This document shows positions 12,641 through 25,799 of a DNA stretch of 64,000 bases, piece after piece. The notes under the pieces were generated by a model. It saw only the letters and a list, made by a program, of their open reading frames with translations. It was not told the DNA's origin and searched no databases. Source of the stretch: Melanocharis versteri (Eukaryota > Chordata > Aves > Passeriformes > Melanocharitidae); the NCBI GenBank assembly GCA_013397845.1, contig VZTG01002277.1, forward strand, positions 139,448 through 203,447, written 5' to 3'. How positions within the stretch are numbered: the first letter of the stretch is position 1; every line of letters starts with the position of its first letter. The position numbers and the translations under genes are program-made.

Positions 12641-15600
12641 TGCGAGGCAGTGATGATCTATTTTATTTTACTCTGTATGATTAGTGCCAGACTAACTGTT
12701 CAAAGGGAAGCCAGCGCTACTTCACTAATTTAGTCACATACAATATTAGATCTTTGAAATATGCCTTATGTACAGCCTGCATTACCTTCTACAGACAAAT
12801 ACAAAAACATGGTCAACATTTGCAGTAAAATTATCATAGAAATGCCATCTGAAACCTTATTTCCTTTTACAATGTGCATTTCACAAATAACTTGTATTAA
12901 AATTATGTTTTACAGGGCAGAAATAGAAAACAAATACTCCTAGTAATTTAAACAGGCATTTGCATAACATGACTAAAAACATGTTAGAAAAAGAGTTCTG
13001 CAGCTGGAAGAGTGAGGTAAAAATACAGATACAGTGATTTTAACACTGAATGTAAAAATGCCTTTTAGCTGCCATAATTAGTGAATTAAAGTGTACTTTC
13101 ATCAAAACCATTCTAACTAAGATTACTATTATTGTTCTCACACGCTGCTTCCTGCTTGTTCAATAGCACAATATTAGTAACAGGTAAATCACAGATTTCC
13201 AGAAATTCTCTTCACTGAAGCATCACCCAAAAATATTACCTTGTTCAAGCCTCTGCCTTGCAAAAGCCACTTCCTCTCATGACAAATTGTTATTTACAAA
13301 GCCACACTCTTGCTCAAAGTGTTTTAATATTAATTATGCCTTTTGTTTAAAAACTGGATTACCCTGTGACACTGGGGAGTTTGCAGGAGCACACGGAGCA
13401 GAGCGATGCCAAACCCAGCAGCTCTGGGGACCCGGGAGTGCTGTGGGTGGGTGCTGGCCAGATGCTGCTCCTGGCGACAGGGAGGAAGGTGTCACTCACG
13501 ACTGGGGGGAAATTACAAGTAATTAGGGAAATATTTCCTACAAGAATAAAAGAGGAAATTGAGGCAGATGCATGGGGGCTGCAAGGGCAATCAGGAGCAA
13601 GTCCCATTGGAGGAGGGAAGGAAAGAGGCAATGGTCACTCCTGGGAACTGAAATAAGATTATCGATGGACTTCAGACAGGCCACAACAGATCCCAGCTTA
13701 GGTGAGATAGGATTAAGTATTTTAAACCTTCTGGCACAAAATTCTTCTATGGAGAACTACACTGATGGTCTATAGGAACTTGTAGTTCTCATTTAAAAAA
13801 ATTGTGCTATTCTCTACAACACAGAGATTCTTAAATATTTAAAAGCCTCCTCCATTGGTTGTTCATCAGATTGATTACGATGCATATTTCAGCAGTTTTT
13901 TTCTAAAAATGCTCATCAGAGGATCAAGAAACGAGGTGTTCTGTGTGCTCTACATTGATTCACACTATTTCATTTTAATTCCAAAATACTGAATTCAGAA
14001 AACTGCCAAGAAAACAAAGCAGGAAATGTTTGTGTTTTGCTGTATGTTGCATATGCTCTATGGTAACCAAGAACACAAAAGAAATAGATGATGTTGCATT
14101 TCTCAGCCTATCATTCACTAGCAAGCAAGCAGAGGAATAAAAACCAGAAGCACTGTAACTTCCCTCTGAGTACCTGCATATTTTTTTCTTTTAACTTGGT
14201 AAAGAACAGAAATCTCCCAAGCTTCATATGCTACTTACCTTGTTTGAGCTCTCTCATTCAAATTAAATCTAAATATAATTTCATCACCAAAAGAATAAAG
14301 CCATGCATATTTCCTGAAAATTAGCATCAAACTAGCCCAGTTTAAATACCTTCGTGAAGGTCTTGGGTTAAAGAGAGTGGTTTTCCTTTGCCTCTACCCT
14401 TGTGAGAAAACTTCAGAACCAAGCAACCTCCTTTAGTTTGTACTTTCAAGGATACAGGTCAAATGTATCTTATCACCAGATAAATCTGACATTCGTATCA
14501 CCTTTGAGGCACACTGGATTCCTGCTGTGTTACTCTCCCTCCTAAGTTACCTTCACAAAACATGGCACCAATAGTTAAATGAGTTTATTAGTTATATCTG
14601 GGTGATTTAGAGGCAAGAAATGTATTCTTGACACTGCACATTGTCAAACACAATGCCATCAAAACCAAGCATTACACCTCAACCCAAAAACTGGGTTTAA
14701 GATATAGAGAGCAGGGATGAAGCTCATTATAAAATTACAGAAGGGCTTTCTTATCCTTCCTTCCACCCAAAGTAAACCTTTATGCAGGAAGAGCCTTCCA
14801 GGGACGTTCCGTCCCACCCCTCTATGTTTGAAAATAGATATCGTTGCACCACAGTGGTTCTAATTTTCTTTTTACTCTAACTGAAGACCATGGAACAAAA
14901 GCAGGTTTATTTAATTCTAGTAATATTAAAGGGGGGTAAACGATGGTGCCTTTCTTGTGGTATCAACAGTCTCAACACTAACCAACAACGCTTACGTTCA
15001 AGGCTACACTACAAAAACATTAAAGATTATTTCTGTTCACTGACACCACTGCAGTTCTACCAATGATAACAGCTAATATGTGAAGAGCATCTTTTTTCCT
15101 ACTATTTTAGCCCATTAGCTAAAATTATTAGAGGTGACAGTACTTATAGTGGGCTCCAGCACAGGTGCTCTGGTAATAAAGATTTTTGTAGCGAACGAAG
15201 GTGACCATAGGTGTTAACATGTACTATTGAGAAAAAAAAAATTGAAAGAGTCAATTCTCAGTCAAAGAAGAATAATTTAAACTGAAAACCAAAAGGTAAG
15301 CATCCAGACAAGATATTTTCTTGCCTCTCCAGTGCATTTTAAGGACAGATAAAGGCTATTCTGCAGAGCACTTCAGAAACAAAAAAAAAAACAAGGCCTC
15401 AAAAGTAGCCTCAGGAAGATAAAATTAGCTTTCCAGTGCTGTATGTCAGTTTTATGCCCCTCGTCTAAGCAGTTCAAATGAACTTGCACTCAAATGTTAT
15501 TAGATATTGGTGCCATGGCATTTATATTTCCAAGTATGCAAGGGACACATGCACATGAGCAGAAGCACCAGGTCTAGAGGGCACCATTATATTCCTGTTT

Positions 15601-18600
15601 ATTTCCCCAGTTACAGCAGGCTACAAATGCATGCTATTGATTGTTACTTGTCTCTTCGCAGACATTCAACCTTAGAGTTTTTATCTTTCCTTTGTAATTG
15701 TTCTATTTTTATGTTCTCTATCATTGAGGGTGCTACCAGTCTGATTATTTCTTAGCTTGCATCCCCTTATTTGAAACAGTTGCCACCCAAACCTGTTTGG
15801 TTCAAAATGCCAGTGACCAAAATTTCACCCTTGAGAAATAAAAAGTGGAGAGACCAATGAGAGTGAAGAATTTGAAAGTCCCCCAAGTCCATTTCCAAGC
15901 AACAAACATTTGCCATTTCCACCTCCCAGTCCACAAGAAATTCAGTGGGCAAAGTCAAGGCAAAGACCCCATTCATCTTTCCTTTGTGTTTGCAACACCA
16001 ATTGCAGCTCTGAATTGATAAACTGTTATTGATGTTAGAGATCAATGAGATTAAGCATGTGCTTAACTTTAATCACATAAATAAGTCCATTTCTGAGTCT
16101 GGGCAGCATTATCCATCACTGGGCAGAACTAAGCTCTTTCTGGATAATTAACACTTCATTTGATTTGCCATGGTCAGTGGTCCTCACATATGGTATGAAG
16201 AATTATATATATTAAGAGCCTGGTTCAGAATCTAGAGTCAAGTATATTCTTATCTGACAAAGTTTATCATTATCAGGGAACAGTCTGAAATTATTGGCAT
16301 TGTTCAGCCCTTGCTTTGCTATGGTGAGGGGATGCCAGTCTGCAGAGTCAAGAAGGAGAATGAAACCTGGGCAGAGGACCTGAATGAATTACTATTTGTG
16401 TAATTAACCAAGCTGAATGAATCCCACTGTTGGAGTCAGTTTTCCTTCTCATTAACATTCTTTTATACTTCCTGTATAAAAGTCTTCAATTGAACACCAA
16501 ATAGATTTTATTCCTCTCAAAAAAAAAAAATTATAGTTGAAATTGTTGAGTTCCCAGAATTTAAATCAGGTAGAAATGCTCTTGTGCAAAAGATCTGATC
16601 ATTTTATCAGTTTGGTTTGGTTTTGGGGGTTTTTATCATAAAGTTAAGCATATTTGACACACTAGGAGAATTTAGTTTAAATTTCTAATTATTCAAATAC
16701 AGACTAAATGCTGCTTTATTACTTAGTATATCTTCATTAATTATCAGTGTTGAAGATGCATTTTAAGAAGTTCAGGAAGTTTTGAAGGCACTTTTTTAGT
16801 GGCACAAGAAAACTCTCAAGTTTTTAAGAACATCGTCATGATTAAATAAACATTTCATTTTATGCTTTAATTTTAACTCAGCTGAGTTGACAAGACAGAG
16901 TGGAAAAGGAGCCTTCATGGATAAAATTATCCAAGAAGCAAACACAACTGAAAAAAATACAAAACTTGCAAATACTTGTGTTTTCCTCTAATTGCTTAGA
17001 AATCAACTGCTACAGGACATAAATATCTGAATTGATTTTCAATGCTAGACACCACAATTCTGAAAGGGAAAAATTATATTTTTTTTAAATTTACAAGCTG
17101 CATATAAAATTAGTTACACATTTTGATCCCACTTAAGCAAACATTAATGTTCTCTGTTGGGGAACACAACACTGTTCACCTCCTGACCCATTGGCCTCTT
17201 GGAAAACAGGATTGTGTGATCATTTCAAGAGCTGTGTTTCACTTGCGGATTTAAATAAAAGAAAATTTGCCATTCACAAGAACAGCCACCTTGGTACAAG
17301 CCCCTTGATCACATGCTGTTGGTAACATAGCTCTGGATGTTTAAAGGAAATGATCAGTGAGCAGACCAAACATTCTGGAAATATTTAAACACATTCAAAT
17401 GTGGCTGTATCCATGAAAAAAACAAAGCTTGGAGTTCTCGCCCTCTGGTCACAAAGATACCTTCTTCACTAGAAATAAATTAACAAAAATGACTTTGCAC
17501 TGCTGGTGTTGCCAGGAAGCTCTTACAAAACACAAGTATCAAAGAGCAAAAACCCCAGCCCTCAACAGTGCATGGAGGGCTGGGGAGCACAGCCTTGGTC
17601 TGGAGTCAATCACAGCTTTAATGGCTCACATTTGCACCGATTTGCAGTTGGGAAATAGGAGACTTCACCAAGCACATTGCTCAAGCAGCTGATCTCCAGC
17701 CTAGAGATGTTCCTGGAGCCAGTGAAACAGGACAGGGAAAACGCACTCCAAGTTCAGGAGGGGAAGTAAAACACTAAAATACGGCACAGGCACATTGACA
17801 AAATGCAAGTGCATAGGACTTTGTCAACCGTGTGTCCGTGCCAACGTGCTCTTGCTACGACACATCCGGACACGATCCATCACTCAACAGAATGTGCCTC
17901 ACGTCCCATGAAGGACAACAGGCAGCAGATAAATCTGGTCTAGTCCATATGGTGAGGAAAAAGCCTTTTTCCCCAGCCTAAAGATTAACGGCAATTGTCA
18001 GAAATCTTAACAGGGGCCAATGTAAAGATAATTTTAAACTTACAGAAATTCCTAAGCGGTTCATCATGCCTTGCCATGAAGTAATAACCACATGCAAAAG
18101 CTGGATTTAGTGTTAGACAGCCTGTGGGGGAAAAAAGGGCGGGGAATAAAAAAATTTAGATGAAGAATACACTTAAAGCTGAATTGGCTTGCATTTCCCA
18201 GTGGTCTCGACAGCCCAACAGAGCAGTAGCAGTGCCACCACCCAATGTTAAAAACGATCCACAAAGACCAAAGTGCACAGCCCAGAGGCAAAGCTCAGGA
18301 AAATGTCTGCATTTCCTCCGAGCTGAAGCATTCCATGGGCAGGCTTCAGCCTCTCAGGAAAACACACCACAGTGCTCAGCAGCTATTTCCAACCTCTGGT
18401 TTTCTTCCAGTCAGAACCTCTCCCCTCTTGCATCTCCAAGTGCACAGCCAGGGTTTCCAGCAGACTTCACCCTCCTCAGTCAGTGCCAGCCTCCAAAAAA
18501 CTTTTCTTCTCACTTTTTTCTCTCTTCTCCTCTTTGCCCTCATTTTATGCTTTTTCCTGACTTCTCTACTGCAAGACAAATATCCTCATATCACCATGAT

Positions 18601-19889
18601 TATACCCATAAAAAAGGTTGCTTAAAAGAGTGCAAATCACCCACGATATTTAAAGGGTATCCTTTTAGGATATGGGGAGGGCTTGTTTAGAAAGAGAGGA
18701 GGAGCATGGCCCAAGCCAGCAGCTGGGCCAGCAGGTAGTGTGGATGGGCTCCTCGGGAGCACCAGGGCTGGACACCAAGAGAAGATCCTTCCAGGACCTC
18801 CCATGGCCCTGGATCACACCCAGAATGGGCCACAGAACTCACAACTAGGTCAGTAAGCTGCCAGAAATGCCCCAAGCCATAGCAGCAGTAGCCAAAATTG
18901 GGCAGAAGCAGGGCAGGCAGCAAGATCAAGCCCCCTCCATGTCTTGGTGGGGCTTTGCTGGGCTGAACACGGCCATGATTGCTCCCCAGAACTGCATAAA
19001 CACGTGATGTTTCTGAATATAAATAAATAAATACATATATATAAGAGAGAGATTTACAGTAAGAAAAACACAGCCTGCTAGAGAGATTATATGAGCAGAG
19101 GAAGCATGCCAAAAGTGGTTGCTGTTTAATTTCAGCATACATACTGCCTCAGGTACAAACAAAAGTCTCAAGAATCCCATTTAAAGCTCTAATCAGGCTC
19201 TTCATTCATTTTCTAATTGGTAGAGCCTGATCCTGCAGCATTCAAATGAAGAATCAGGAAGAGAAGAGATGCAGGTCCAGGCTGTGGTCCACCTGCAACA
19301 CACTCTCAACACACCACAGATATCTGAGCTGCGACTTCACCCAACTGCAGCACCACAAAGCAGAGAAAGCACCTCACCAGTGACGATGGTGACAGACGCC
19401 ACCCCACAGCACACCAGACAGCAGGGCTGTGCTGGCCTCTGGTTTCACACAAAAGCCACTTTACTTCCCCTTTTTTGTCGCCCTGCCTTCAACCTTTGGG
19501 ATTATCTTTAGTGCTCAAATGCTTCATTGCATTTTCTTTTTTAATTTTATTTTTATTCACTGCCAGAAGCTCAGTGCCAATACAACAGTCAACCATGAAC
19601 TCATCCTAACCACTCTCCAAAGGAGTAAAGCAGTTTGAATATCCATGCCTTACACTGGCTGGGAACACAGTAGCTCAGATAACATCAGAACATCTACTGG
19701 GCCACCACGGTGGTAAAAGAGCTCCTGAAAACAGGGCAAGTTTGTTTAGAACCATTGTGGTATTCCCCTTGCACAGACCACCATTAACCACCTGCCCACC
19801 TGGAAACAGGGATTTTGGGGGTTTTTTTACCTCAATGTCTTCCATCAAGATGCATTTGGAAGGGCAGTAATTGGACAAAATCCAACATA
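12641..19889. other. Mostly AT-rich intergenic DNA
   Basis: No gene is supported across about 7 kb. GC-richer islands lie at 13370-13660 and 18180-18480. Poly-A runs lie at 15232-15240, 15381-15391 and 16519-16530. A pyrimidine-rich tract lies at about 18498-18537 (CTTTTCTTCTCACTTTTTTC and onward). The stretch at 17100-17280 is ordinary. Open frames here are short, and several start with non-ATG codons. Confidence 0.5.
16875..16888. repeat. 14-bp perfect palindrome with central E-box
   Basis: AACTCAGCTGAGTT is its own reverse complement and centres on the E-box CAGCTG within TCAGCTGA. It could bind basic helix-loop-helix dimers. A palindrome of this length can also occur by chance in 64 kb, so functional weight is low. 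Confidence 0.5.
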
Positions 19890-19910
19890 TTATCAAATGT
19901 GATTTGATAA
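19890..19910. repeat. GATA-type inverted repeat, 9-bp arms
   Basis: TTATCAAAT (19890-19898) and its exact reverse complement ATTTGATAA (19902-19910) are separated by GTG. Each arm contains a TTATCA/TGATAA word, the minimal GATA-factor site, so the dyad presents two opposed sites about one and a half helical turns apart. Base identity is seen. Factor binding is inferred. Confidence 0.55.
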
Positions 19911-21229
19911 GTGACCTTCCTAATAGGTTTCTTATGTACCACAAAAAGCAGTCCTTTGAAGAGACCCCTCCCCAATATGTTTCAGTTTGTTGTTTAAAAA
20001 ATAAAGAATAAATGTTTCTCCCTTTGTTGTTTAAAGAATCACTTCTTTTAATCACCTCTGAAAAAATAAACAAGAGATCATTATTTTTCATTCTGTATTT
20101 TTAAATGGATTCAGATGAGGAATCAAGAGGAAATCTCATCACTTCTTTGTTCTTATGAAAAATCTCAGACTGAAAATACCCAGTGCCCTCTTGCTATTGT
20201 CAAGCCTAGAGCCATTAAGAAGGTGGTCTTAAGAGATAAATAGAGCAGTGATGCTTCACCTCCTTGTTCAAATGGGGGTTTCAATAAAGCAATGCTGACT
20301 TTTTGCAGAGGAATTATTTTGCTGCCTTTGGGCTTTAGGATACCAGCCATCCAGAGAAATCTTTTGACATCAGGATGAGATCTACTATAGGTAGTATTTA
20401 ATCCTTTAAGACTAAAGGATTAAGCCAGTTGACCAGGAAGAGAAATTAGATTTAACACCTGGAAAATTCAAAGCATTTCCAACCTTCTCATTCTAGGGTT
20501 ACTCTCACGGTCCAGACAAGAACACTTACATGGAGTTTAGCTTCTACATTTAACGGAAAAATAAACAAGTTTATATTGATCTAAAGATGAAGACCTAGTA
20601 CAGAGATAGCATTGAAATACCACAAAATGGACTAAAAACCACTTAAAATAAAGGTCCAGAAGATGGGGATCTCTGTAGCTCTAGAATGGAGAAATGCATA
20701 CCTAAAACCGAGGTCAGCACTCATGAAAAAAAAAATAGAAAGCATGAAATGGGTCAGCTGGACATGGCAGCCGTGAGCAAGACCTGGGAACAGTTTGCCA
20801 TTCAGCTGTGAAACAGCAGAGTACTCTGATTATTTTGCTGCTAACCTAGTTGTGCCCTGTGAAATCTGCCCTTCAGATGGCTCATGCTTTCTGCTGGCCT
20901 TGTCCAAATGCACATCTCAGCCACAAGGAGCAATTACAGCATCTACAGGGACACCAAGTCCATGAGACCTAGAATGAATGTCAAAAGCAGCTGTAAAAAA
21001 TGGATTCGGAGAGAAGGAGAAAAAAATCAACCATTTTTTATTTAGGAAAGAAAGTAATTTTTAACCCCCAGTATGGCTTTGCTGAGTTTATGCTGTGAAG
21101 GTGTGGCTAGCCCTTGTTCTGGGCAAATACCATCACCACTGACATCCAAAACATCTTGGCTTCGTGTTTGCTGTTCTGGGCAGTCCTCAGATGGGCAATG
21201 TGAGCCACAGCAAAGCACCAGCTCTGTGA
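19911..21229. other. Intergenic DNA, no gene recognised
   Basis: Apart from the TAATCC dyad at 20399-20422 I see no structure: mixed AT-rich sequence, short open frames, no repeat signatures. Confidence 0.45.
20399..20422. repeat. 10-bp inverted repeat with opposed TAATCC sites
   Basis: TAATCCTTTA (20399-20408), the four-base spacer AGAC, and TAAAGGATTA (20413-20422) form a perfect dyad. TAATCC is the preferred site of K50 (bicoid-class) homeodomains such as the OTX, PITX, CRX and GSC families. Here two sites face each other 12 bp apart. The arrangement could alternatively fold as a small hairpin. Confidence 0.6.
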
Positions 21230-21560
21230 CACAGCAGCATTATTGATTTAACTAGTTTGTTTATGCCTATGTTTAATTGGCTATGTTAATAGCATTTTAA
21301 TCCACAGTTCACTTGTATGTGGCTGATAGCGCAACACTGGTGTGGCTGTGGTGACATTTTCTCACCATTGCTGTCTGTCATCAAGCACCAAGCCAGCACT
21401 GTGAGGCTGACAATATCAAATGCTTTGTTAAATTAGGCATACTTTACACTATACTGTGTAATTCCCCAGTAATGGCTGATTTTTTTTTTTATTAAATGGG
21501 CAAAACCATGAAAAATCTTTAATCAAATAGCAAAGATTTCAGCATCTTTTAACACCAGCG
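21230..21560. promoter_or_regulatory. Enhancer-like AT-rich block
   Basis: Non-repetitive sequence with dense developmental-factor-type words: GCATTATTGATTTAACTAG near 21236, GTTTAATTGGC near 21273 and a further ATTAAATGGGC near 21491. A CpG is retained (GATAGCGCAAC near 21326), and a T11 run lies at 21480-21490. Sequence complexity is high for such AT content, as in conserved non-coding elements. No coding signal. This is inference without an alignment. Confidence 0.28.
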
Positions 21561-24500
21561 TTTAGCATTTCTAAACATTCAAATGAAGATTAATGAGAAC
21601 TGAGTGGGAAAAAAAAATTGTTGGTGAAGTTGGAAAACCCCCTTTAAAGTTGATGCCAAGCAGCATATCACCAGAGCATCAAGCAACATGATTACCCAAG
21701 GTATTCATGCTTAGAAATATTCTCTCCATGAGAGTTAAGATCACCTCATCTCCAGACAAACACTCTACGGGCCTGTCACAAACAAACTGGCCCATGGGAG
21801 ATATTTCCAGAGGATCACGGTCACCCAGAAACAAGGACATTGTGTGTGCCTTTGGGCCACCCATCTCCCAAACACTGTGAAGCCTGAGCAATGAGTAATT
21901 CAAACAGAAAATATTAAGACATTAACCAGGACCTCTCCTAAGGGTCTGCTCCTGCCCAGGCAATGAACTCGGCTCACAGAGCTTAGAGGGCTCAGTTGTT
22001 TTTGCTCGGTTCCAGATCGTTCCCAAGGAGAGAGGTTTGGCACAAAGCAAATGCCCAGCACGGCCCTGGGCAGACCCCTCGGACCATGAACAGCTCTGCT
22101 CAGCCTCACGGCCCTGCCACGAGCCAGAGAACTTCTCACTGTCTGAATGCTGGCCACAGTCTACGACTTCTTGGTCCAAATCTTGGTTGCCTTCCAACCT
22201 CATGTTTCGCTCTGTCTGACTGCCTTCACCCTCATTTTTCTCCTGGTATATAATCCTGCTTTTGACTCCACTCCTTCAGTCTCCATCCCTCTTTCACAGT
22301 TTCTTTTTTCCTCCCAAATCACCTTGCTCTCACATTAGTAACTTGAAACAGAAGTCGAAAAGCAAAAATATCCTAAATTAATTTGGCATCTGTGCTATTT
22401 AATGGAATCAGATGCCCTGTTTAATTACCCCAATACTATTGTACTATTACTTTGGGAAAAAATGGCACAGGAGTGTGCTACAGCTGCTTCCACAGAATGC
22501 ACTCTATACAATAATCAGGACCAGAAATATTTTACAAATAGGAAAATCTCTGGGCTCTGTATGAATCCCAGCTGGCAGTCGAGCCCTGCATTCAGTCAGT
22601 GCTGGCCACGCAGGCACTGAGGGCAGCACAGAGGTGCAGCTGGGCTCTCCCACGCCAGGAACAGAGCGGGGCCAGGGCAGCGATGTCTGCTGCAGGTAGG
22701 GACCATCCCCACTGCCCAGCCTCCTCCAGCAGGAGACAGGGCACAGCTAGACCCGAGCCTGATGGTGGAGTCTCCCTGCACACTGCGGAGCCTTGGTCTC
22801 CACACAAGGCAGCTTTGGAGGGAGCCCTGCCTGCAGCTCCATAGGGCTCTCCACCACCTGCCTCTCCCAGAAGGGCAGCTTGCACAGCAAACACATCACA
22901 GAAAGTGTGAGATGTTCCCAGAACAAGGTTTCCCATAGTGCCTGGAGGTGTCTCTGTGTGCTCAGAGGCACTGCTGAGGTCAGATTCAGCACAGGAGGGC
23001 AGACGGTCTTCAAAGGGGGGGTAAAGTGGGGAGACGTGCACAAAAACACCCACTGTCTTTTTGAGACTCATAGAGGGAAACTAGAATGAGGGGCAGGATC
23101 ATGGAGAATATTAAAAAGTGAGACTTTTCCAATTTTCTGTGAAAGGTGAGAAAACAGATGAAGATTTTTGAGAGCAAACGTAACGCACACATACATGCAT
23201 ATACATACCCGCCATCTCTAGATCCCGGGGAGAAGGCAAGCTGCTGCATTGTGTAGGGATTCAAAATGTTGAAAATCAATTGTAAATCACGAGTTCTGGA
23301 TTCTTTGAGATGAAGTGTAATCTGATTTATAATGTTACAAAAAGAAATTAAAGTTAATTCCAACATGATTGTGGGTATACCGCAATTTAATACAACCATG
23401 CTGTGGCCTTTAAATCTCCACATTGCAATATGCCAACAGTCATTACTTTTTTTAAGTTTCATATTTTATTTTAAACTATAAATTGGAAATATCTCATAGC
23501 TTGTTATTTACATTTCAGAATTAGGATCTCTGCTTAGAAACACAGTGCTCTATGGTGGAATACGATTATTGTGCAACTACCATACAGCTAGGATAGTTAA
23601 AGGCACTCCACTTCACCTCATCATTTTTTCTGCTTAAATATTATGCCACATTCTGATTAATACCAGACCAATAAAATCATCTTAGCAATCTGGTTAGAGT
23701 CTTTTGTCTACCCAGATGGCCTGCAATGTTAATGTGTGACAATTTCAACAATGAACTAGGACTGTTTTATGGAACCAACATTTGTTCCACTGCTTTTTCT
23801 TCTTAGGCTCAGAATTTTGACACAGATGGTACAAATTACTCAAAAAAACAGAAATGTTCATTTAGAAGGCTTAAATATGTGGTTTTACTCAGGCCATCCG
23901 AATCTTTTACATTTACAATTCAGTAAATTTACTAACAACCCTGCTGTAATTAAGGTCTATAAAAATCTTCCCTTCTTTCCCACTTGCTTTTCCCCTTACA
24001 TATCTACAGCATTTCATTATGCATCCAATTTATTAATATTTATTCCAGTTCTGAAATGTTTTTAATTTTGGAGGATTTACACTGTTCAATCTTGCATCCG
24101 ATTCTTCATACCTTTCTAATTACGGAAAAGGGGGAAAAAAACATTTAATCTGTAACCACATCTTAATCTCCCTAGAACCTACACATTTCTAGATCTTAGA
24201 GTAGAAAAAGAAAAAATAAAACTACGTCAGCAGCTTCTGGCCAAACAGCACAGCATTTTCAGTGAAGCAGAAGATTTTGTAATCCTGACTTTCCATACAG
24301 ATACTCAGGAAAGAGTAAAATGTCTCTGAGAAATTACAACAGGAAGAAGAAAATAACAGGATTCTTATAAAGTGTTTTCAAGAGAGAAAGAAAGGGAGTA
24401 AGAGAAACCCCGGACTAGAGACAGATGCACTTATAGTTTGACTGAGCCCAGAAAGGCAAGAGGTTATTGTGCAAAACTGCCAGAAGACAAGAGAGTTAAC

Positions 24501-25159
24501 ATAGAGCAACTGCTCTGGAGCTTTTGCTGCTACCCCAGGGAAAAGGGAGCTGGCACAGGCTTTCCTCTGCCTGTCCAGGCAGGGTCACATCCTGCAACAC
24601 CACAGCACCTCCCCCAGACGAGTTTCCTGCCCATGCATAGAGGAAAACCACCACGGGGGCTCCCCAAAAGGATTTGGCCACACACAGAGGTGTGGAGGAG
24701 CATCCCAGAGGCACAGACCCTGCTCTGCCCAAGCCCAGGCACCCGCCAGTCCTGGCTCACGGCACCTCAGCCCAGCAGAGGCCATGGTCTGCAAGAGCCC
24801 TTGTGCTTCCAGAAAGTCTTTGGGGTTCATGGGAGAGACGGCTGAAATCCTCCCTCCAGGTGCACCTGCGAGTCCCCACAGCGGGGTCTGCTCTCAGCAC
24901 GTCCTTCCAAAGTGGATCATGGCACCAGGCACAGCCCCAGCAATCTCCTGACATTTCACAGCACTGCAGTTACTAAGGTTTATTTTAGTGCCTTCATCCA
25001 ATTCACCTGAACACAGTTCTTCCTTTGACACTTGCTCTATCTGTGTGTGGTTTCAGCATCATTCTGATGTTCTGGTTTCCGGCCGACTAGGTCTCTATGA
25101 TGGCTTGGTTTTATTATTTAAACAAATAATTTAAACAATAAAATCAAATTTAAAAACCA
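21561..25159. other. Intergenic DNA with two GC-rich patches
   Basis: GC-rich, largely CpG-poor patches lie at about 22560-23060 and 24510-24960. They produce overlapping open frames on both strands (for example 22592-23071 minus), with compositionally biased translations and no domain. This is the pattern expected of GC patches rather than genes. Between them the DNA is AT-rich and unremarkable. No CR1 or other repeat was recognised. Confidence 0.5.
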
Positions 25160-25373
25160 ACATAAAACCCCATGACTGTCCTTTTCAGGCCTTGCAGAAA
25201 GTACACTACACGCCTGATGCTCCAATTCATTATGATATTCTATTAGATCTGCCAACAGAAAGTGCATTTTGAGTTTCTAAATGTTGTTTCCATTAGAATC
25301 AATCACTCCATGCAATTAAGCCAATAGGCTCTCACCATTTCTGCTGTTATGAGCTAAACCATCCTAAATATAT

Positions 25374-25385
25374 TGACAGCTGTCT
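25374..25385. promoter_or_regulatory. TALE homeodomain dyad, 11 of 12 bases
   Basis: TGACAGCTGTCT differs by one terminal base from TGACAGCTGTCA, the palindromic site reported for TGIF and PKNOX-type TALE homeodomain proteins. It contains two opposed TGACAG half-sites, one imperfect, around an E-box CAGCTG. A perfect copy of the dyad is at 63257-63270. The motif is seen directly. Binding is inferred. Confidence 0.45.
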
Positions 25386-25653
25386 CCTGGAAGATGACAC
25401 AAATTAGGTGGAGGGGGCATAAGCCTAAATGTCACCAGTGATAGGACAACAGTTATTCTTTCAGAAATCCACCTAATTTTCATACCCCATAAGGCATGCT
25501 GTAGACTTTTTGCATTGGCAGCATGCAGTAATCGATGTTTTGCATATTACAATCAATAACATGCTTAAATGTTTAAGTTTGTGCATTCTTTTGCGATAAA
25601 CATTGATATATTACAAACTATGTAAAACTGTTCATTGGACTTTTTGTTTGCAG

Positions 25654-25799
25654 CATGTACTGTATCATTCAGCAAATAAGTGAGCTAAATATTGTTTGTT
25701 ACAAAACAGATGTCACATGAAATTATGCCATATGTGCTATTAAACATTTTTCTTTCTTTTTTTTTTTGTAACAGTGAAAACCAAGACTTCGTTTCAGAA
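25654..25799 (+). other. Two possible micro-exons (25654-25679, 25775-25799)
   Basis: A pyrimidine-rich tract ending in TTTTTGTTTGCAG precedes a 26-nt segment closed by AA/GTGAGC at 25680. After 95 nt, a T-rich tract ending in GTAACAG precedes a 25-nt segment closed by AA/GTGAGT at 25800. Both donors match the GTRAG consensus. Together the segments total 51 nt, a multiple of three, but singly neither is. GCATG words upstream resemble weak RBFOX-type sites. No flanking exon is identified, so these may be chance splice-like signals. Confidence 0.15.

Noticed and set aside
19195..19260. GCCTGATCCTGCAGC phrase reminiscent of amniote MITE-like repeats
   Set aside because: Only one short phrase matches and no complete inverted structure could be traced.
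22147..22338. Hydrophobic plus-strand frame with two possible membrane segments
   Set aside because: ATG present but with T at -3, short, unrecognised and without supporting context.
22592..23071. 159-codon minus-strand frame in a GC-rich patch
   Set aside because: It has an ATG, but in weak context. Frames overlap on both strands, no domain is seen, and the translation is biased by GC content.
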